NCBI GenBank assembly: GCA_949987565.1
Contig: OX465102.1
Span: 28,983,768-29,047,767, forward strand
Origin: Luidia sarsii
Taxonomy: Eukaryota > Echinodermata > Asteroidea > Paxillosida > Luidiidae
Direction of reading: 5' to 3'
Length of the DNA stretch: 64,000 nucleotides
How positions within the stretch are numbered: the stretch's first letter is position 1; every line of letters starts with the position of its first letter. A program made the translations under genes and the position numbers. Of this stretch, positions 1-11,300 are shown piece by piece. A model generated the notes under the pieces. It was given only the letters and a program-made list of their open reading frames with translations, was not told the origin of the DNA and made no database searches.

Positions 1-560
1 TCATTGTAAGGGCAGGGATGGAGAGAAGTCTGCCATGTGAACAATATTGAAACGATACCATGAAATAGTTGACGCGAAACCTGTAGCCACAGCTGTGCAC
101 AGACTACTGTTGAAGCAACTTAGAAAACAGAATCTAAACATCTTAACATTTAGTGGGCCTGACGTTTCGATCCTAGCAGGACCTTTCTCAAAGGCAGAGT
201 GACAAGGACAACACAGATACATGTACACGAAGGAAGGGGGAGAGAGTGAATAGGACACGGATGAGAAACAAAGGACAAAGAGTAGGGAGAGATCAAAGGG
301 AAGGGCAAAGGGTGGGGTAGGGATTAGTGAGAGGAGGGGGAAAGATCAAAGAGAAGGGCAAGGAGTAGGGTAGGGATTAGTGACAAGAGGGGGAAAGATC
401 AAAGAGAGAAATGTGAAGGATTGAACACAAAAGGATTATCAGAAAGCTGCATGGTGTTAGTCATTACCCTCCTGGATGTTGAGACCATGTGGTTGAATAG
501 TCCGAAGACGCTTAATCCACATTTTCTCACGGCTAAGACGGACACCATTAGCTGCTAAAT
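1..560 (-). mobile_element. Penelope-like element 3' end, with end of GIY-YIG coding part
   Basis: Read on the minus strand, about 560-457 encodes RLSREKMWIKRLRTIQPHG and then LNIQEGND with a stop at 459-457. This is the closing motif of the GIY-YIG endonuclease domain of Penelope-like retroelements (charged residues, WI..L.T..P.GLN). The 3' untranslated part runs on to about 120: a GA-rich stretch, then a conserved tail with TCCTGCTAGGATCGAAACGT (151-210 on the opposite strand). The element is cut off at 560 and starts unrelated DNA beyond. The copy at 62997-63583 has the same plan. Confidence 0.75.
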
Positions 561-814
561 ATGTTAGATGAAGAACAACTTAGACTTGAATCAGTTTGTT
601 CCAAGGGTTTTTGTTTTAATCGTGACACAAAACTCTCAATTGCCTCATTTGGATATGAACCTTGGTCACAAGAACAGAATGCACAAGAACATGAGGAAAA
701 TAATGACTGATTTGCTTGAATCGTCTAAATATTCAGTTACTCAAAGATAAGCCGGATTGAGCCGACTAGGTCTAAACTATATTCAAACATTTAATGCTTA
801 CTGACTAAAATTGC

Positions 815-945
815 CAAAATGCAAATCTCAAAATTTAGTGGGCCTGACGTTTCGATTCTAGCAGGACCTTTCTCAAAGGCAGAATCCTTTGACAAAGGCC
901 CTGCTAGATCGAAACGTCAGGCCCACTAAATTTCCCGACAAAACT
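815..945. mobile_element. Penelope-tail hairpin
   Basis: A Penelope tail (GTGGGCCTGACGTTTCGATT, 839-888) is followed within a few bases by a second one in inverted orientation (889-940), slightly diverged. The pair can fold into a hairpin of about 50-bp arms. The left arm continues outward into the usual TTACCAAAATGCAAATCTCA flank. Confidence 0.75.
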
Positions 946-1077
946 TGAATAATTTGGTACATATCGAAGTAGACTAAATGTTGAAGAACAATATATTTCT
1001 CCTGCCAACTTTTTGTGGCGTTGACAAGAAAATTGTAGATACAGTGCAGGCTCATGGCATAATTTATATCTGCTATA

Positions 1078-1396
1078 TTACACACATGTACATGTGCATA
1101 TGCAACACACACATGTACACATGTCCATGTGTAGCACACGCACACACATGGACTACATGACTGTACATGTACATGTGCATGTTCAGCACACAATCGTGTA
1201 TGTGTATAGCACAAAATGAATAATACATGTACATGCGCATGTACAGCACATACATAATAGGCCTGCACGTTCATGTGTAGCACACACATGCACATAACCA
1301 TGGACACGTTCAGCATACATGTGCATGTGTATAGCACAGTACATGTGCATGTACAGCACACACATGCACATGTGTGTAGCACAAACATGTGTACAC
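1078..1396. repeat. Degenerate ACATGTACATG minisatellite
   Basis: Repeats of the type ACATGTACATGTGCATG followed by a spacer ending AGCACACACATG, unit about 30-40 bp and quite diverged. The many CATG palindromes make both strands alike. Short open frames rich in Cys, His, Met and Val here follow from the repeat and are not genes. Confidence 0.75.
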
Positions 1397-1771
1397 CTTT
1401 GGACGGCCAGTGAGGACATCCTGGCCGAAAAACAAAGTGTTTTTTTCCGGATTAAGTGGTTTATTAGTTTGTTCTCAGAAAGCACACCCCTTCTGGGAAA
1501 AGAGACGCATCATTTCACACGGTGCGCACACAAACCCCATCTTACGCCTAGCAATGAAAAAGGCGCAAAAATCTTGTCCTATCATTTCTGAATGGGCGAG
1601 AGAACTGATCGTGAAGCCCCAGCTGGTTAGCTGTCAGTATACTGCGTGACGGGGTCTCGGTCCACCATCTTGTTAGTTTAGGGTGTAGACGCTGTTATCC
1701 TTTGGATACGCTACCACGAGAGGGTGTTCTTCCGCAGCCACCCCCACGCACGTCAGCACCACAGACATTTA

Positions 1772-2006
1772 GGCCGTTTTCGAAATGAAGGCTTAGGCTC
1801 GGGCTTAGGCTTCGGTCATATTTACCTTACTCGTTATAATAACACAGGAATCTAAAAACAAGCGTTTCTTAAGGGTATGCCTATATCCTGTACCCATCAA
1901 GCCAACAAACCTTCAAATCGTGAAAGAAACCACAACCTTGACCAAGGTTTTGTCAGACGGAGACGAAGCCTGAGCCCGAGCCCAAGCCTTTATTTCGAAA
2001 ACGGCC
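1772..2006. mobile_element. MITE, 235 bp, with about 45-bp inverted ends and ATTTA duplication
   Basis: The ends are inverted copies (GGCCGTTTTCGAAATGAAGG and GGCCGTTTTCGAAATAAAGG, each going on with GCTTAGGCTCGGGCTTAGG or close). ATTTA stands directly outside both ends (1767-1771 and 2007-2011), a clean 5-bp target-site duplication. The 140-bp core has no coding capacity. A cut-and-paste origin is clear; the superfamily is not. Confidence 0.8.
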
Positions 2007-2598
2007 ATTTAATAACCGATAGACCAACAGCCATACACAACGCCTATGGAAAACGACGTCAGAATACTGTAATGGCGACGGCGCCCGACTAAACGTGAAA
2101 CCATGGGCGGAAGTAGATGAACAATGTGCACAAACATATGGAGAAATCCCGGAATGATGGATTCAAACTGGATTTTTGGAATGAAATCATGCTGATTGAG
2201 ATCAAATGCCCTTTTCATAGATGACTACATACTCCATTACAGATTGTGTATTTGCGTGTTTTATTAGAAATAATAATGAATCAAAATTTGGCGGTTATTT
2301 TTCTCGTGGATGGCGGGCCAGTATGCGTATTCTTGCACTGAGTTTGTGTACGTACGACCGTCCGTGTGACGTGACGAACAAGTTTGCCTATGGTTTTTGA
2401 CGCGTCCTGAAATGACAGCCTAGCGCCCGCTTTTGTCCGCCTATAGGTCATTTATGTCTGTGGCCTGCACGCACGTACGTCTGCACGCAGAGTGGGGTGG
2501 CGTATGCAAAGTTGCAAACGACAGTAACGTCTAGACCACCATCTTGTCTGTGACGGCCATGGGCTTTGCCCCGATGCTTGATGAAAACAATTTCAGAC

Positions 2599-2733
2599 AG
2601 CTCGGGCGGGATTCGAACCCGCGACTCCTGCAGCCGATTTCAAGAAACTTACGCAACATTTTGCTGCCTTTGCCTTCTTGAAATCGATTGCTGCTGTCTA
2701 GTGAAGTCGTCTTAACCACTTGACCACCGAGGT
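2599..2733 (-). ncRNA. tRNA-like element with inserted hairpin (SINE head or tRNA pseudogene)
   Basis: On the minus strand the ends ACCTCGG and CCGAGCT pair at six of seven positions like an acceptor stem. A D-arm with TGGTCAAGTGGTTAAGACG (box A) follows the first, and a T-arm GCGGGTTCGAATCCCGC (box B) comes before the second. Between them about 70 bases form a long hairpin, with arms at 2628-2648 and 2676-2696. This is too long for a normal variable arm. No convincing anticodon arm was found. The same T-arm block recurs at 8497-8535, so a tRNA-derived SINE family is likelier than a working tRNA gene of the Ser/Leu type. Confidence 0.5.
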
Positions 2734-3380
2734 GGTCGAGGTCGTGTGGCGGATTCGATTTGTGCGGGGGCAAGGCACGATTACTTGGTTTTCAACTGAT
2801 GAAGCGTGACCCTTGGAAGTAGATAAAATACACCATAAATATACACTTAATGGCATGATTGCAAGATGGAAAAAAGTTCCCTACCCTTGGAGGTGGACCA
2901 CTCCCCCCCCCCTACCAGGAGTTTAGCCTCGGCCAATCGGTCCCCTCGCAAATGCCCCCCTCCCTCCTAACACACACCTTTTCAGAACCAGGTGACATCA
3001 TTGTCGATGGGCGTGGGCTGAATGCCAGCTTAGTACTGTCTTCCTTGGACCCTCATCTCGGTGCCCGGTGACCGCACGGGGAACACACTCTCCTATAAGG
3101 GAAATAAAGTACATGTACAAGTTACACAACACAATGGTCCACACTGCTCACCGACTCACAATGACCAACGGGCCAACTTCATTTGCTTAAGGCCTCTTGT
3201 CAAAAAGATCATCGGTTTGGTATCAAATGATTTGACCCGTCCCATGTCATTTCCACCGGATAGCCATCGTGAATTGTTCACCCCAGAGTCCAGTACAATC
3301 GGCTTTCTAACGGGGGAAATTTTATCGGTCGGATGAATTCAACCGGCACTTAACCGGTGATCTTTTTTGACAAGAGACCT

Positions 3381-3839
3381 AAAGGGGAATGAAACCCAGA
3401 GAAAAATGTTGGCTTATCTGATTGGGTATTATAAACAACCTACAATTACCTATGTGCTACTCACCTACAAATTTCTTAAAGAGGGAAAAATCGTGGAATT
3501 CAGTGGTCGCATTTGCGTTCCCGCAACCCGCCATCTTTTCGAAGGTCCCGCCAATCATATTGCGGGGGTTGTGACATCACAACGGAAAACTCCCGTATGG
3601 GCCCGGACGGATGTACCCCCTACTATTCTGTGTGCAGTTTGTATACACTCGCGAGCTGAACGACGGTGTACTGCCAGGCTTTTGGATGTCAAAATGCCAG
3701 TGGGAAAAAGCTGGGGAAATCTCTCCATGCAGTTCCCAACAAGGACAAGAGACCTGAGTTGTTTAGGAAGTGGGCTGCGGCCATCAAAGTTGAGAAATTT
3801 CTCAAAGCCAAGATTTTTCTCTGGGTTTCATTCCCCTTT
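3381..3839 (+). mobile_element. 459-bp inverted-repeat element carrying a THAP exon
   Basis: The arms 3381-3413 and 3807-3839 match at 32 of 33 positions in inverted orientation (AAAGGGGAATGAAACCCAGA at the outer end). Inside lie a promoter-like GC-rich stretch with CCGCCATCTT, CCAAT and TGACATCAC motifs (3525-3590) and a partial THAP domain. THAP domains are found in P-element and Kolobok transposases as well as host factors. No clear target-site duplication was seen, so the exact ends and superfamily are open. Confidence 0.6.
3663..3806 (+). pseudogene. Partial THAP domain with ACG in place of the start codon
   Basis: The frame reads ACG GTG TAC TGC, then CQAFGCQNASGKKLGKSLHA, then VPNKDKRPELFRKWAAAIK. 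That is the first half of a THAP zinc finger: the first Cys pair (C-x4-C), the S-[FL]-H-x-x-P motif and the invariant Trp. THAP proteins usually begin Met-Val-x-x-Cys, and ACG stands where ATG would be expected. The second half (Cys-x2-His) is absent; the frame runs into the right inverted repeat. Either a donor near the AAAGTTGAG after the Trp once joined a second exon, or the copy is truncated. It is a relic or first exon, not a complete gene. Confidence 0.6.
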
Positions 3840-3995
3840 GAGCAAAAAAGCGAGGGTCCATAGGATCACCCTGCCGACCCAAACTTCACTTTTTGTTTCA
3901 TGCTAAGTAAAGGAGAGTGGAAACTAGTCAAAAGCATCACACGAGGGTGCGGTTTGTGATCCAGTTAACACAAAGAAGACCTCCCCTGCTGCTTT
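3840..3995 (+). repeat. Dispersed repeat (also at 42060-42230)
   Basis: It shares CTGCCGACCCAAACTTCAC, a GAGTGGAA...AGTCAAAAGCA block and a TTTGTGATCC-like block with 42060-42230. It adjoins the THAP inverted-repeat element. The nature of the repeat is unknown. Confidence 0.55.
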
Positions 3996-4045
3996 ATTCG
4001 CAGACTTTCACCCTTTTATAATTATAAGCGGCTCTATGAAACTGG

Positions 4046-4204
4046 GCCCTGTGGTCGATTTCACCAAACCCATCGTAACTTACGATCAATCGCAAGACGA
4101 TAAGAGATGCACAGAAACCATACGGCCTATCACATCTCCCGATGGGTTATCCATCGTAAGTTCAGTTACGATGCATCGTAAGGCTTTGTGAAATCCAGCC
4201 CTAA
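4046..4204. mobile_element. Short MITE-like inverted repeat
   Basis: The ends GGTCGATTTCACCAAACCCA and, reading back from 4204, GGCTGGATTTCACAAAGCC are related inverted repeats. Both go on with short CATCGTAAG and TTACGATG motifs, also repeated inside (4140-4185). About 160 bp, no coding capacity. Confidence 0.5.
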
Positions 4205-5305
4205 ACGCATCCTCCTCCCAAACTGAGACGGCCTGAAGTGTTTCGATCTCAGCCGCATAGCCTTTCTCAAAGGCACTTAGAATGCCTGCCAAATTTCTTA
4301 TCAAAGGAATCATTTTAATACAATTTGATAAGGGTCCTGCCAGTATTAGGCCTAGGGGGGGGGGGAGGAGAAAAATGATTTCCCCTTTAAGATTGACTCT
4401 GATTCATTTCAGACAATTCTGATTTTTTTTTCTGCGAATTCTTCAGGTTCCATCTCGGTGCATAAAATCTGGAGAGTGGATTTATCCGAAGCAGACCTCT
4501 ACTAGAAAAGGTAGGAATGGCAAACGAGTTCAGAAGTTGCCACATTGTTCAAAAGAGTTATGAGTCCCGTTTTGATTCTTCAATTCTGGGTATTCTTCGT
4601 ATTACTTTAGAATGCACACAGGGGGCATCGGATAATGCGCGTATAAAACATTTTCAAAGAATAATTCCCCGCGCGTCCTTTCCGAGCCTCCGTATATTTG
4701 TACCCATTGCGCAAGTATTAGACAGAAGGCAAGCTGTGTGTGGGGGTGGCGGTATAGGGAGGGTGGGAGTGGTTCCGAGAAAGGGGAGGGTTGTATCTTC
4801 TATAGTTGCATATGTGAACCGCGACCTTGTGCAGCAACCGATTTCACACAAGCAGGAAATTCCCTTTTAGAAATGAGCCATCGAGTTTGTACGTGCCGAC
4901 GACGCGTACCGTACTGAATGGCCGCTAGACTGACAACTACCAACCGGGCCTGTGCCGTGCAGAAATAACTTGTCTCGATCGACATGTGTAATATATACCA
5001 CCCGCCGAAAAGTGATGGCCATCACATTTGCCGGTTTGGGTTTGTCGTCAATGCTGGACAAGTTTGTCGGCGGTTGATTTTGAACGACAAGATCCAACAG
5101 TTTGGTTTCCATTTGGCCAATAATGCTACCACAAACCAGTCTACGATCACAGCGTGACCACATTTCTCAAAGGCAGAATTCCGTTTGAACACTCAAGTGT
5201 AGTAAGCGGTTGACAATTTAACTAAAGCTGGTCGAACCGGTTGAGTGATCATTGCCCGACATTTAGACGGCCTGAAGTATCTGCAGCGGGACCTTTCTCA
5301 AAGAA
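4205..5305. other. Region with old Penelope tails, no recognised gene
   Basis: Diverged pieces of the Penelope tail stand at 4225-4285, 4325-4350, 5160-5185 and 5265-5300 (each with CCTTTCTCAAAGG or its complement). A short plus-strand open frame at 4517-4870 and a minus-strand one at 4867-5163 have no recognisable domains. Confidence 0.45.
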
Positions 5306-6057
5306 AGGATATTTTGAACAGCGAATTCCATGCAGCTGACACGTACGATGCTCCAAGTGCCCAATAGAACGAATGGCCTGAAAACGGAGCCCTCGTGTTG
5401 AGATAATAGTTCACAGTGTACCCACATCTGATTGTATAGTTTATAAATTATGCCTTGTACAAAACCAGTGCTTGCTTTCAGCTACGTTTTTTCCGACACT
5501 CTTGCTACGTTTTGTGAGAAAACCGCACAGTTCATATGGGCTGATAACACATTGACATGTAGGTTTTACACTGTCGCTAACCAGACAAAAGTTAGGAAGA
5601 CTCTTAAATTGGCACAGAAATGAATGTTATATTGTTCTTGAAAGTATCAATTACTGACTGACATGTTTCTCACGTAGAATGATAAACTGAGATTTTTGAA
5701 GTAATGATCATCTATAGTGCTAAAGTTTGATTATGCCTTTTACCAATATTGAGCTTTATGCTGCTTGCTCATAGGATGATCTAGAAGGTGACACAAGAAG
5801 ATAGTAGCATTTTCAGGTCTGATTTTACTGGTTTTCATTAAAGGTTCATTAAAGGTGACCAACAACTGTTTATGTTTATGTTGTTTAAGACCCGTGCACA
5901 GTCAGAACTTTCTCTGAACTGCTATTCAGAGTCCCGTTAAAGAGAATTTCTTTCAAATCGAATCAAAGCCATATTGTCTGGTTCGGCTGTATTCATTGAT
6001 GGTCCATGACATTTTGATTGATGTTGATCAAAAAGTAGGTTGATTTTTTTCTCCCCC
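5306..6057. other. AT-rich non-coding stretch
   Basis: No open frame of note, no inverted repeat and no match to other parts of the window were seen. Confidence 0.4.
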
Positions 6058-6130
6058 CTAGTATAACCTCACAGTTCCTTCAACCCCAGTGGGGCAACAT
6101 GTTTTCCATTCCTTTTGTATTGCGTTGAAT
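6058..6130 (+). repeat. Dispersed repeat piece (also at 11011-11085)
   Basis: TCACAGTTCCTTCAACCCCA and about 50 further bases are shared almost exactly with 11011-11085, next to the (CCCAT)n tract. A truncated dispersed element is likely. Confidence 0.6.
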
Positions 6131-6446
6131 GCCTGCCGCAGCGACATAATACGTCGCTGGTAACTTGAACGTCGAAGTGCCGCCGATCCAATAAAGCCAC
6201 GATTAAGCTCATTCGAGTCTGCGCTGTGGCCTCCTTTTTTATGGATCAACTCTCGGTGGTTGCTGTGAAAATGAGAGGGGGACATTTCGTGTAGAAGGAA
6301 ACTGTTCAGACAAGTGCGGGTTTTGTATGGCCGAATTGGTAAGTTGGTTGAACTTGGTTCGTTCGTTGGGTTTGTTGGTCGTCCATGAGCTGTGTGCAGG
6401 CCAATAATTATGCTTGCGAACATATGCTCCCACTTTCACTATTTAA

Positions 6447-6806
6447 AGCCCCTACACAACATTGGTAAGGACGAAAAACAGAAATGCTCACAGATTTACA
6501 TGAAACTTAAACATTTTGAAGATGGTTATAGTCGAAACCTCTCACTGAAATATTTCTTCCTAAAATGTTGTATTTTGAGAGAAATTAGTAAAATAAATAG
6601 TTTATGTCTCACCGAGATCTAAACTATTTTTCGGAACAGTTCGGCGTTGAATGGTGCGTTTTCGCGAAACAAATGAAACGGTTTTCTCGAGACTCGGTTG
6701 GCGGATTGAGCTGAAATTTTCACAGGTGTGCTATTTCATGCATATGTTGGATCAGACAACGTATGGATGCTATTCTTTGACCTCGACAAATGTTGTGTAG
6801 GGGGCT
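6447..6806. mobile_element. TTAA-flanked MITE, 360 bp
   Basis: The ends AGCCCCTACACAACATT and, inverted, AGCCCCCTACACAACATTT lie inside TTAA on both sides (6443-6446 and 6807-6810). TTAA duplication is typical of piggyBac and Kolobok transposons. A diverged inverted copy lies at 31574-31921, and shorter relatives at 51564 and 56007. Confidence 0.75.
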
Positions 6807-7337
6807 TTAAAGAGGATGTGTCATGCTGGAATTTTTATTTATAACATGCATCAACGCATGAAACGGACATAGGCCTACGTACCTTTAACCATAAAACACA
6901 TGTGCATAGTTCTGGAATACGAGGAAATATGTTAAGAGTGATTCCATCGCCTACTCGAGGCATTAATCTAAACAAAAGCCGTCTGGTTCGGCGAGTTGAT
7001 AAGCCCAAGAATCGTGACGTAGCTGAACGGAGTCCTTTAGCCGGCGACTGTTTACTGTTCCCGACCATACAACAACATCGCGCGTGCTATAATTGTTATC
7101 TCAAGCTACGGCAATTGCGTTGATGTGGGTTTTTCCACGAATGATCCAACTGCACGTATACGGCAGTATGGCGCCGAAAAGTAGTCCACGTCCGGCAGTG
7201 CAATATAGTCCCGGATTGTTCAATGTATACTGTGCATGTATTGCACATGAACTGCTCTCTTGGGAATCTTGTTGGTTACAAGTGCAGCCTCCGACTTTAA
7301 GAGAGGGGCATTGGAAACCAGACTAAACGGACTTCCA

Positions 7338-8262
7338 AAGCTACGGCTTGAGTGGAGGGAGGGGGTGGGATGGAGGGAAAGGTGGGAGTGGTGGGAGGGA
7401 GGGAGAGGGAGGGAGGGGGAGGGAGGGGGAGGAGGGAGAGGGAGGGAGAGGGAGGGAGGGGGAGGAGGGAGAGGGGGAGGGAGAGGGAGGGGGAGGGAGA
7501 GAGGGGAGGGAGTGGAGGAGGGAGGGGAAGGGAGGGAGGGAGAGGGAGGGAGGGTGGAGGGAGAGAGGGAAAGAGAGGGAGTGGGCGGGGAGGAAGGGAG
7601 TTTGGGTGGGAGGAGGGAGGGAGGGAGGGATCTAGGGAGGGAGGGAGGGAGAGGGAAAGAGAAGGAGTGGGAGGGGAGGGGGAGGTAGGGAGGGAGGGAG
7701 GGGAGGGAGGGGGGAGAGGGAAAGAGAGGGAGTGAGAGGGAGGGAAGGAGGGAGGGGGTAGGGAGGGAGGGAGCTGGGGAAGGAGAGGGAGAGGGAGGGA
7801 GAGGAGGAGGGGAGGGAGGGAGGGGGAGGGAGGGGGAGGGAGGTAGAGGGAGGGAGGGAGGGGAGGGAGTGGAGGAGGGAGGGGGAGGGAGGGAGGGAGG
7901 GTGAGGGAGAGAGGGAAAGAGAGGGAGTGGGAGGGGAGGATGGGAGTTTTGGGAGGGAGGGAGGGAGGGAGAGGGAAAGAGAGGGAGTGGGAGGGGTGGG
8001 AGGGAGGAGGTAGGGGAGGAGGGAGGGAGGGGAGGGAGGGAGGGAGAGGGAAAGAGAGGGAGTGGGAGGGGAGGGAGGGAGGGAGGGGGTAGGGAGGGAG
8101 GGAGCTGGGGAAGGAGAGGGAGAGGGAGGGAGGGGGAGGGAGGGAGGGGAGGGCGGGGGAGATGGCGGGAGTGAGGGGGAGAGAGGGGGTAGGGAGGGAG
8201 GGATGGAGAGGGAGGGAGGCAGGGAGGGAGGGAGTGAGGCAGGGAGGGAGGGAGGGAGAGAC
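7338..8262. repeat. Polypurine tract, GAGGG-type repeats
   Basis: About 0.9 kb in which the plus strand is almost entirely G and A (GGGAGGGAGGGAGAGG and variants), interrupted by GGAGTTTGGGTGGGAGG-like and TAGGGAGGGAGGGAGCTGG motifs that recur. The minus strand would give long Pro/Ser/Leu frames; the last recognised exon of gene C (to 8334) reads into it if not spliced. G-run spacing also allows G-quadruplexes. Confidence 0.9.
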
Positions 8263-8333
8263 AGACAGATTGACCGTTTGTTGGTTGGCATTGGTATTTT
8301 TGTATGTTTGTTTGCAAATGATAATCTCTTCAC

Positions 8334-11300
8334 CTGTCTGATGACGCTGGCGTCCTCACCATACCGAAGTTCCTGATATCTGGAGATAACGCACAGCAGA
8401 GCCAAGACCTGCCGGAGAGGGAAATGGAAAATAATCATAAGCAATAATGTTTGCCAATCGATGGCAGCTGTCCTTTAAGATCATACCAACAACAGCACAC
8501 ACAGACAGTTCGGGCATGATTCGAACCCACGACTCATATACTTTATATGTGACCCGCCACAGCGACATGAGGAATATCCCACCAAATTTGTTTTCGAGTG
8601 AACAACGCCTGAAGTCAAAGTATCTTGTCAATTCGATAGTCAATTTTATTTTTTTGGTATTTTCGGAGAGTTAATGAATTGGAGGATAGTATGTCCAAAG
8701 GATTTTTCCGAACTCCGTCTCTAATTAATGTTGAAAAAACGATGATTTCGGGGGAGTGTTTGTGTACTGTTTTCATGAAAATGTAAAGTTCCTGCCTTTT
8801 TGAATGGCCGCTTTCGAGGAGTTAGAATGGCGCTGCTATTATTGTGTCTAGTACCAAATGAACGAGCGAAGTCCCCTTGTACTATTTACAAAAATGTTCA
8901 CACGGAAATAATTTTGATATCATTTGAAAGCTAATGGTATACTCGTTTACATCATTAGAAAATCTCAAAATCTCAAAAGTGGGGTTTATTCCTCATTATG
9001 CTGTGCCGGGTCATATTCTTTTTATTTATTTATCTCTCATTATTTATACACAGTGGCCCATTCAACCGTGGTTGTTTTTCAAGGGGCCGTGTTTTGTAAT
9101 ACATTTTGAAAATAAAAAGCAAAGTACAAAATCAAAATAGTAAAAGAGTTTAGGCACTAGCAAAGCAAAACCGTAGGAAACAAGTAAAACAAAACAATAC
9201 ATCCATTAAAAATAATTAAAACAAAACAGTGTGGCAATTAAAATAAATTGAATAAAATGTTGGTAAAGCACCCACAAAGTAACAGTTTAAACCAATATAA
9301 ATTAAAACGGAAATTACAAAAATAGTGAAATAATAAAATATGGCTGGCTTTAATAATTAGTAAAATACATTTGATATCAGATAAACTCAGGAAAAAAACG
9401 GGAAGAATATAAGAAGGAAAACCATAAACAGAAACAAAACAACCAACCGAATAAAACTAGGAGAACATAAAAAAATAATAAAGGTTAAGAAAACCAACAA
9501 AATATTATACAACAAAACAGTCGGCGGGTGGCATATTTTAACTTATTTTGGTTTGAAAGCTTTTTTTAGTTTGGGAGTTACCCACTCGATTATTATACAC
9601 ACGTGGATAACCCAACCCACACCGAACTACGCCCTCAACGACACAGATCGTAATTTTATAGGCATCGTCCTAGTGAACCAACAACTCGAACTCTTTTTTA
9701 TTATCAGGCTTCATCTCATCTTACAATGAGAGGATCTACACGAACGGCCGGACATAGTGGACAATTTTAATCATGATCGTGGCTAGTATCTAGTCGAGCG
9801 CTGAGACACCGACCCAACGGATTGATTTGGCTGTTGCTTGGAATAATGCACAAAGCTATGGGAATCAGCCGAGCGGCTTCGTGTGAGCTCGCAAGACGTA
9901 GCCACTGTCGCCCACGCCCCACCCCCCCCGTACTTACATCGAGCACAATGAATATCCCGGATGTCGAGAGCGCCACTAGATTGAACACGTCGTAGACGTA
10001 GCCATCGTTGAAAACCTGCCAGTAATCATGCAGTGAGACAGAAGACTGGTTAATTCGTCGAGGAGACCAAATGAACTCGCATTTTAAATCTCTTGAAGAT
10101 CATTTTAGATTTGAAACTATGCTATGCTAAGCCTTGCCATTCCATGCAATGTCATGTCATGTCATGTCATGTCATGTTCTGCCATCCCACCCCAAGCTAC
10201 CCCATCCCATTCCATCCCACCCCACCCCATCCCATCCCATCCCATCCCATCCCATCCCATCCCATCCCATCCCATCCCATTCCATCCCATCCCATCCCAT
10301 CCCATCCCACCCCCTCCCCATCCCATTCCATCCCATCCATCCCATCCCATCCCATTCCACCCCATCCCATCCCCCCATCCTATTCCATCCCACCCAATCC
10401 CATCCCATCCCATCCCATCCCACCCCATCCCATTCCATCTATCCCATCCCATCCCATCCCATCCCATCCCATCCCATCCCATCCCATCCCATTCCATCCC
10501 ATCCCATCCCATCCCACCCCCTCCCCATCCCATTCCATCCCACCCAATCCCATCCCATCCCATCCCACCCCATCCCATTCCATCCATCCCATCACATCCC
10601 ATCCCATTCCACCCCATCCCATTCCTCCATCCCATTCCATCCCACTCCATCCCTTCCCATCCCATCCCACCCCATCCCATTCCATCCATCCCATCACATC
10701 CCATCCCATTCCACCCCATCCCATTCCCCCATCCCATTCCATCCCACTCCATCCCTTCCCATCCCATCCCACCCCATCCCATTCCATCCATCCCATCACA
10801 TCCCATCCCATTCCACCCCATCCCATTCCCCCATCCCATTCCATCCCATCCCATCCCGTCCCATCCCATTTCCCCCCATCCCATTCCCCCATCCCATCCC
10901 ATCCCATCCCACTCCATCCCATTCTATCCCATCACATCCCATCCCATCCCATTCCAACCCATCCCATTCCCCCCATCCCATTCCATCACATCCCATCCCG
11001 TTCCATTCCAGTATAACTTCACAGTTCCTTCAACCCCAGTGGGGCAACATGTTTTCAAATTCTTTTGTATTGCGATGAATTAACTGCTTTAACTGCTTCT
11101 GAGTGGTGCCCCCACCCCGGCAAAGACTAGTTGACTATTTGGGAAGGCCACCAACTAATGGCTGGATAGCTCAGATGGAATAGCATACGTTAATCCAGAG
11201 GTCTCGGGTTCAAGTCCCAAGTTCAAGTCATCTTAAAATGTCGCTTATTTCAAAGAGGAGACAACTATCAGATATATCTTATCGTGCTGTTTTTGTCTAG

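Noticed and set aside
1..258. Repeated minus-strand frames with FEKGPARIETSGPLN
   Set aside because: This peptide recurs wherever the Penelope tail occurs; it is the tail read in one frame, not a protein family.
2859..3071. Plus-strand PPPY motif as a missing tail exon of gene C
   Set aside because: Wrong strand, and no splice signals suit it.
7220..8317. Proline/serine/leucine-rich minus-strand frames
   Set aside because: Pure product of the polypurine tract. The gene C exon 6 may read into it, but a donor at 8333 makes splicing likelier.
10093..11083. Pro/Ser/His and Gly/Trp/Asp frames
   Set aside because: Pentanucleotide tract; all frames have the same composition.
11160..11230. Functional tRNA gene
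   Set aside because: Boxes A and B are present but the acceptor ends do not pair and diverged copies exist; a SINE fits better.
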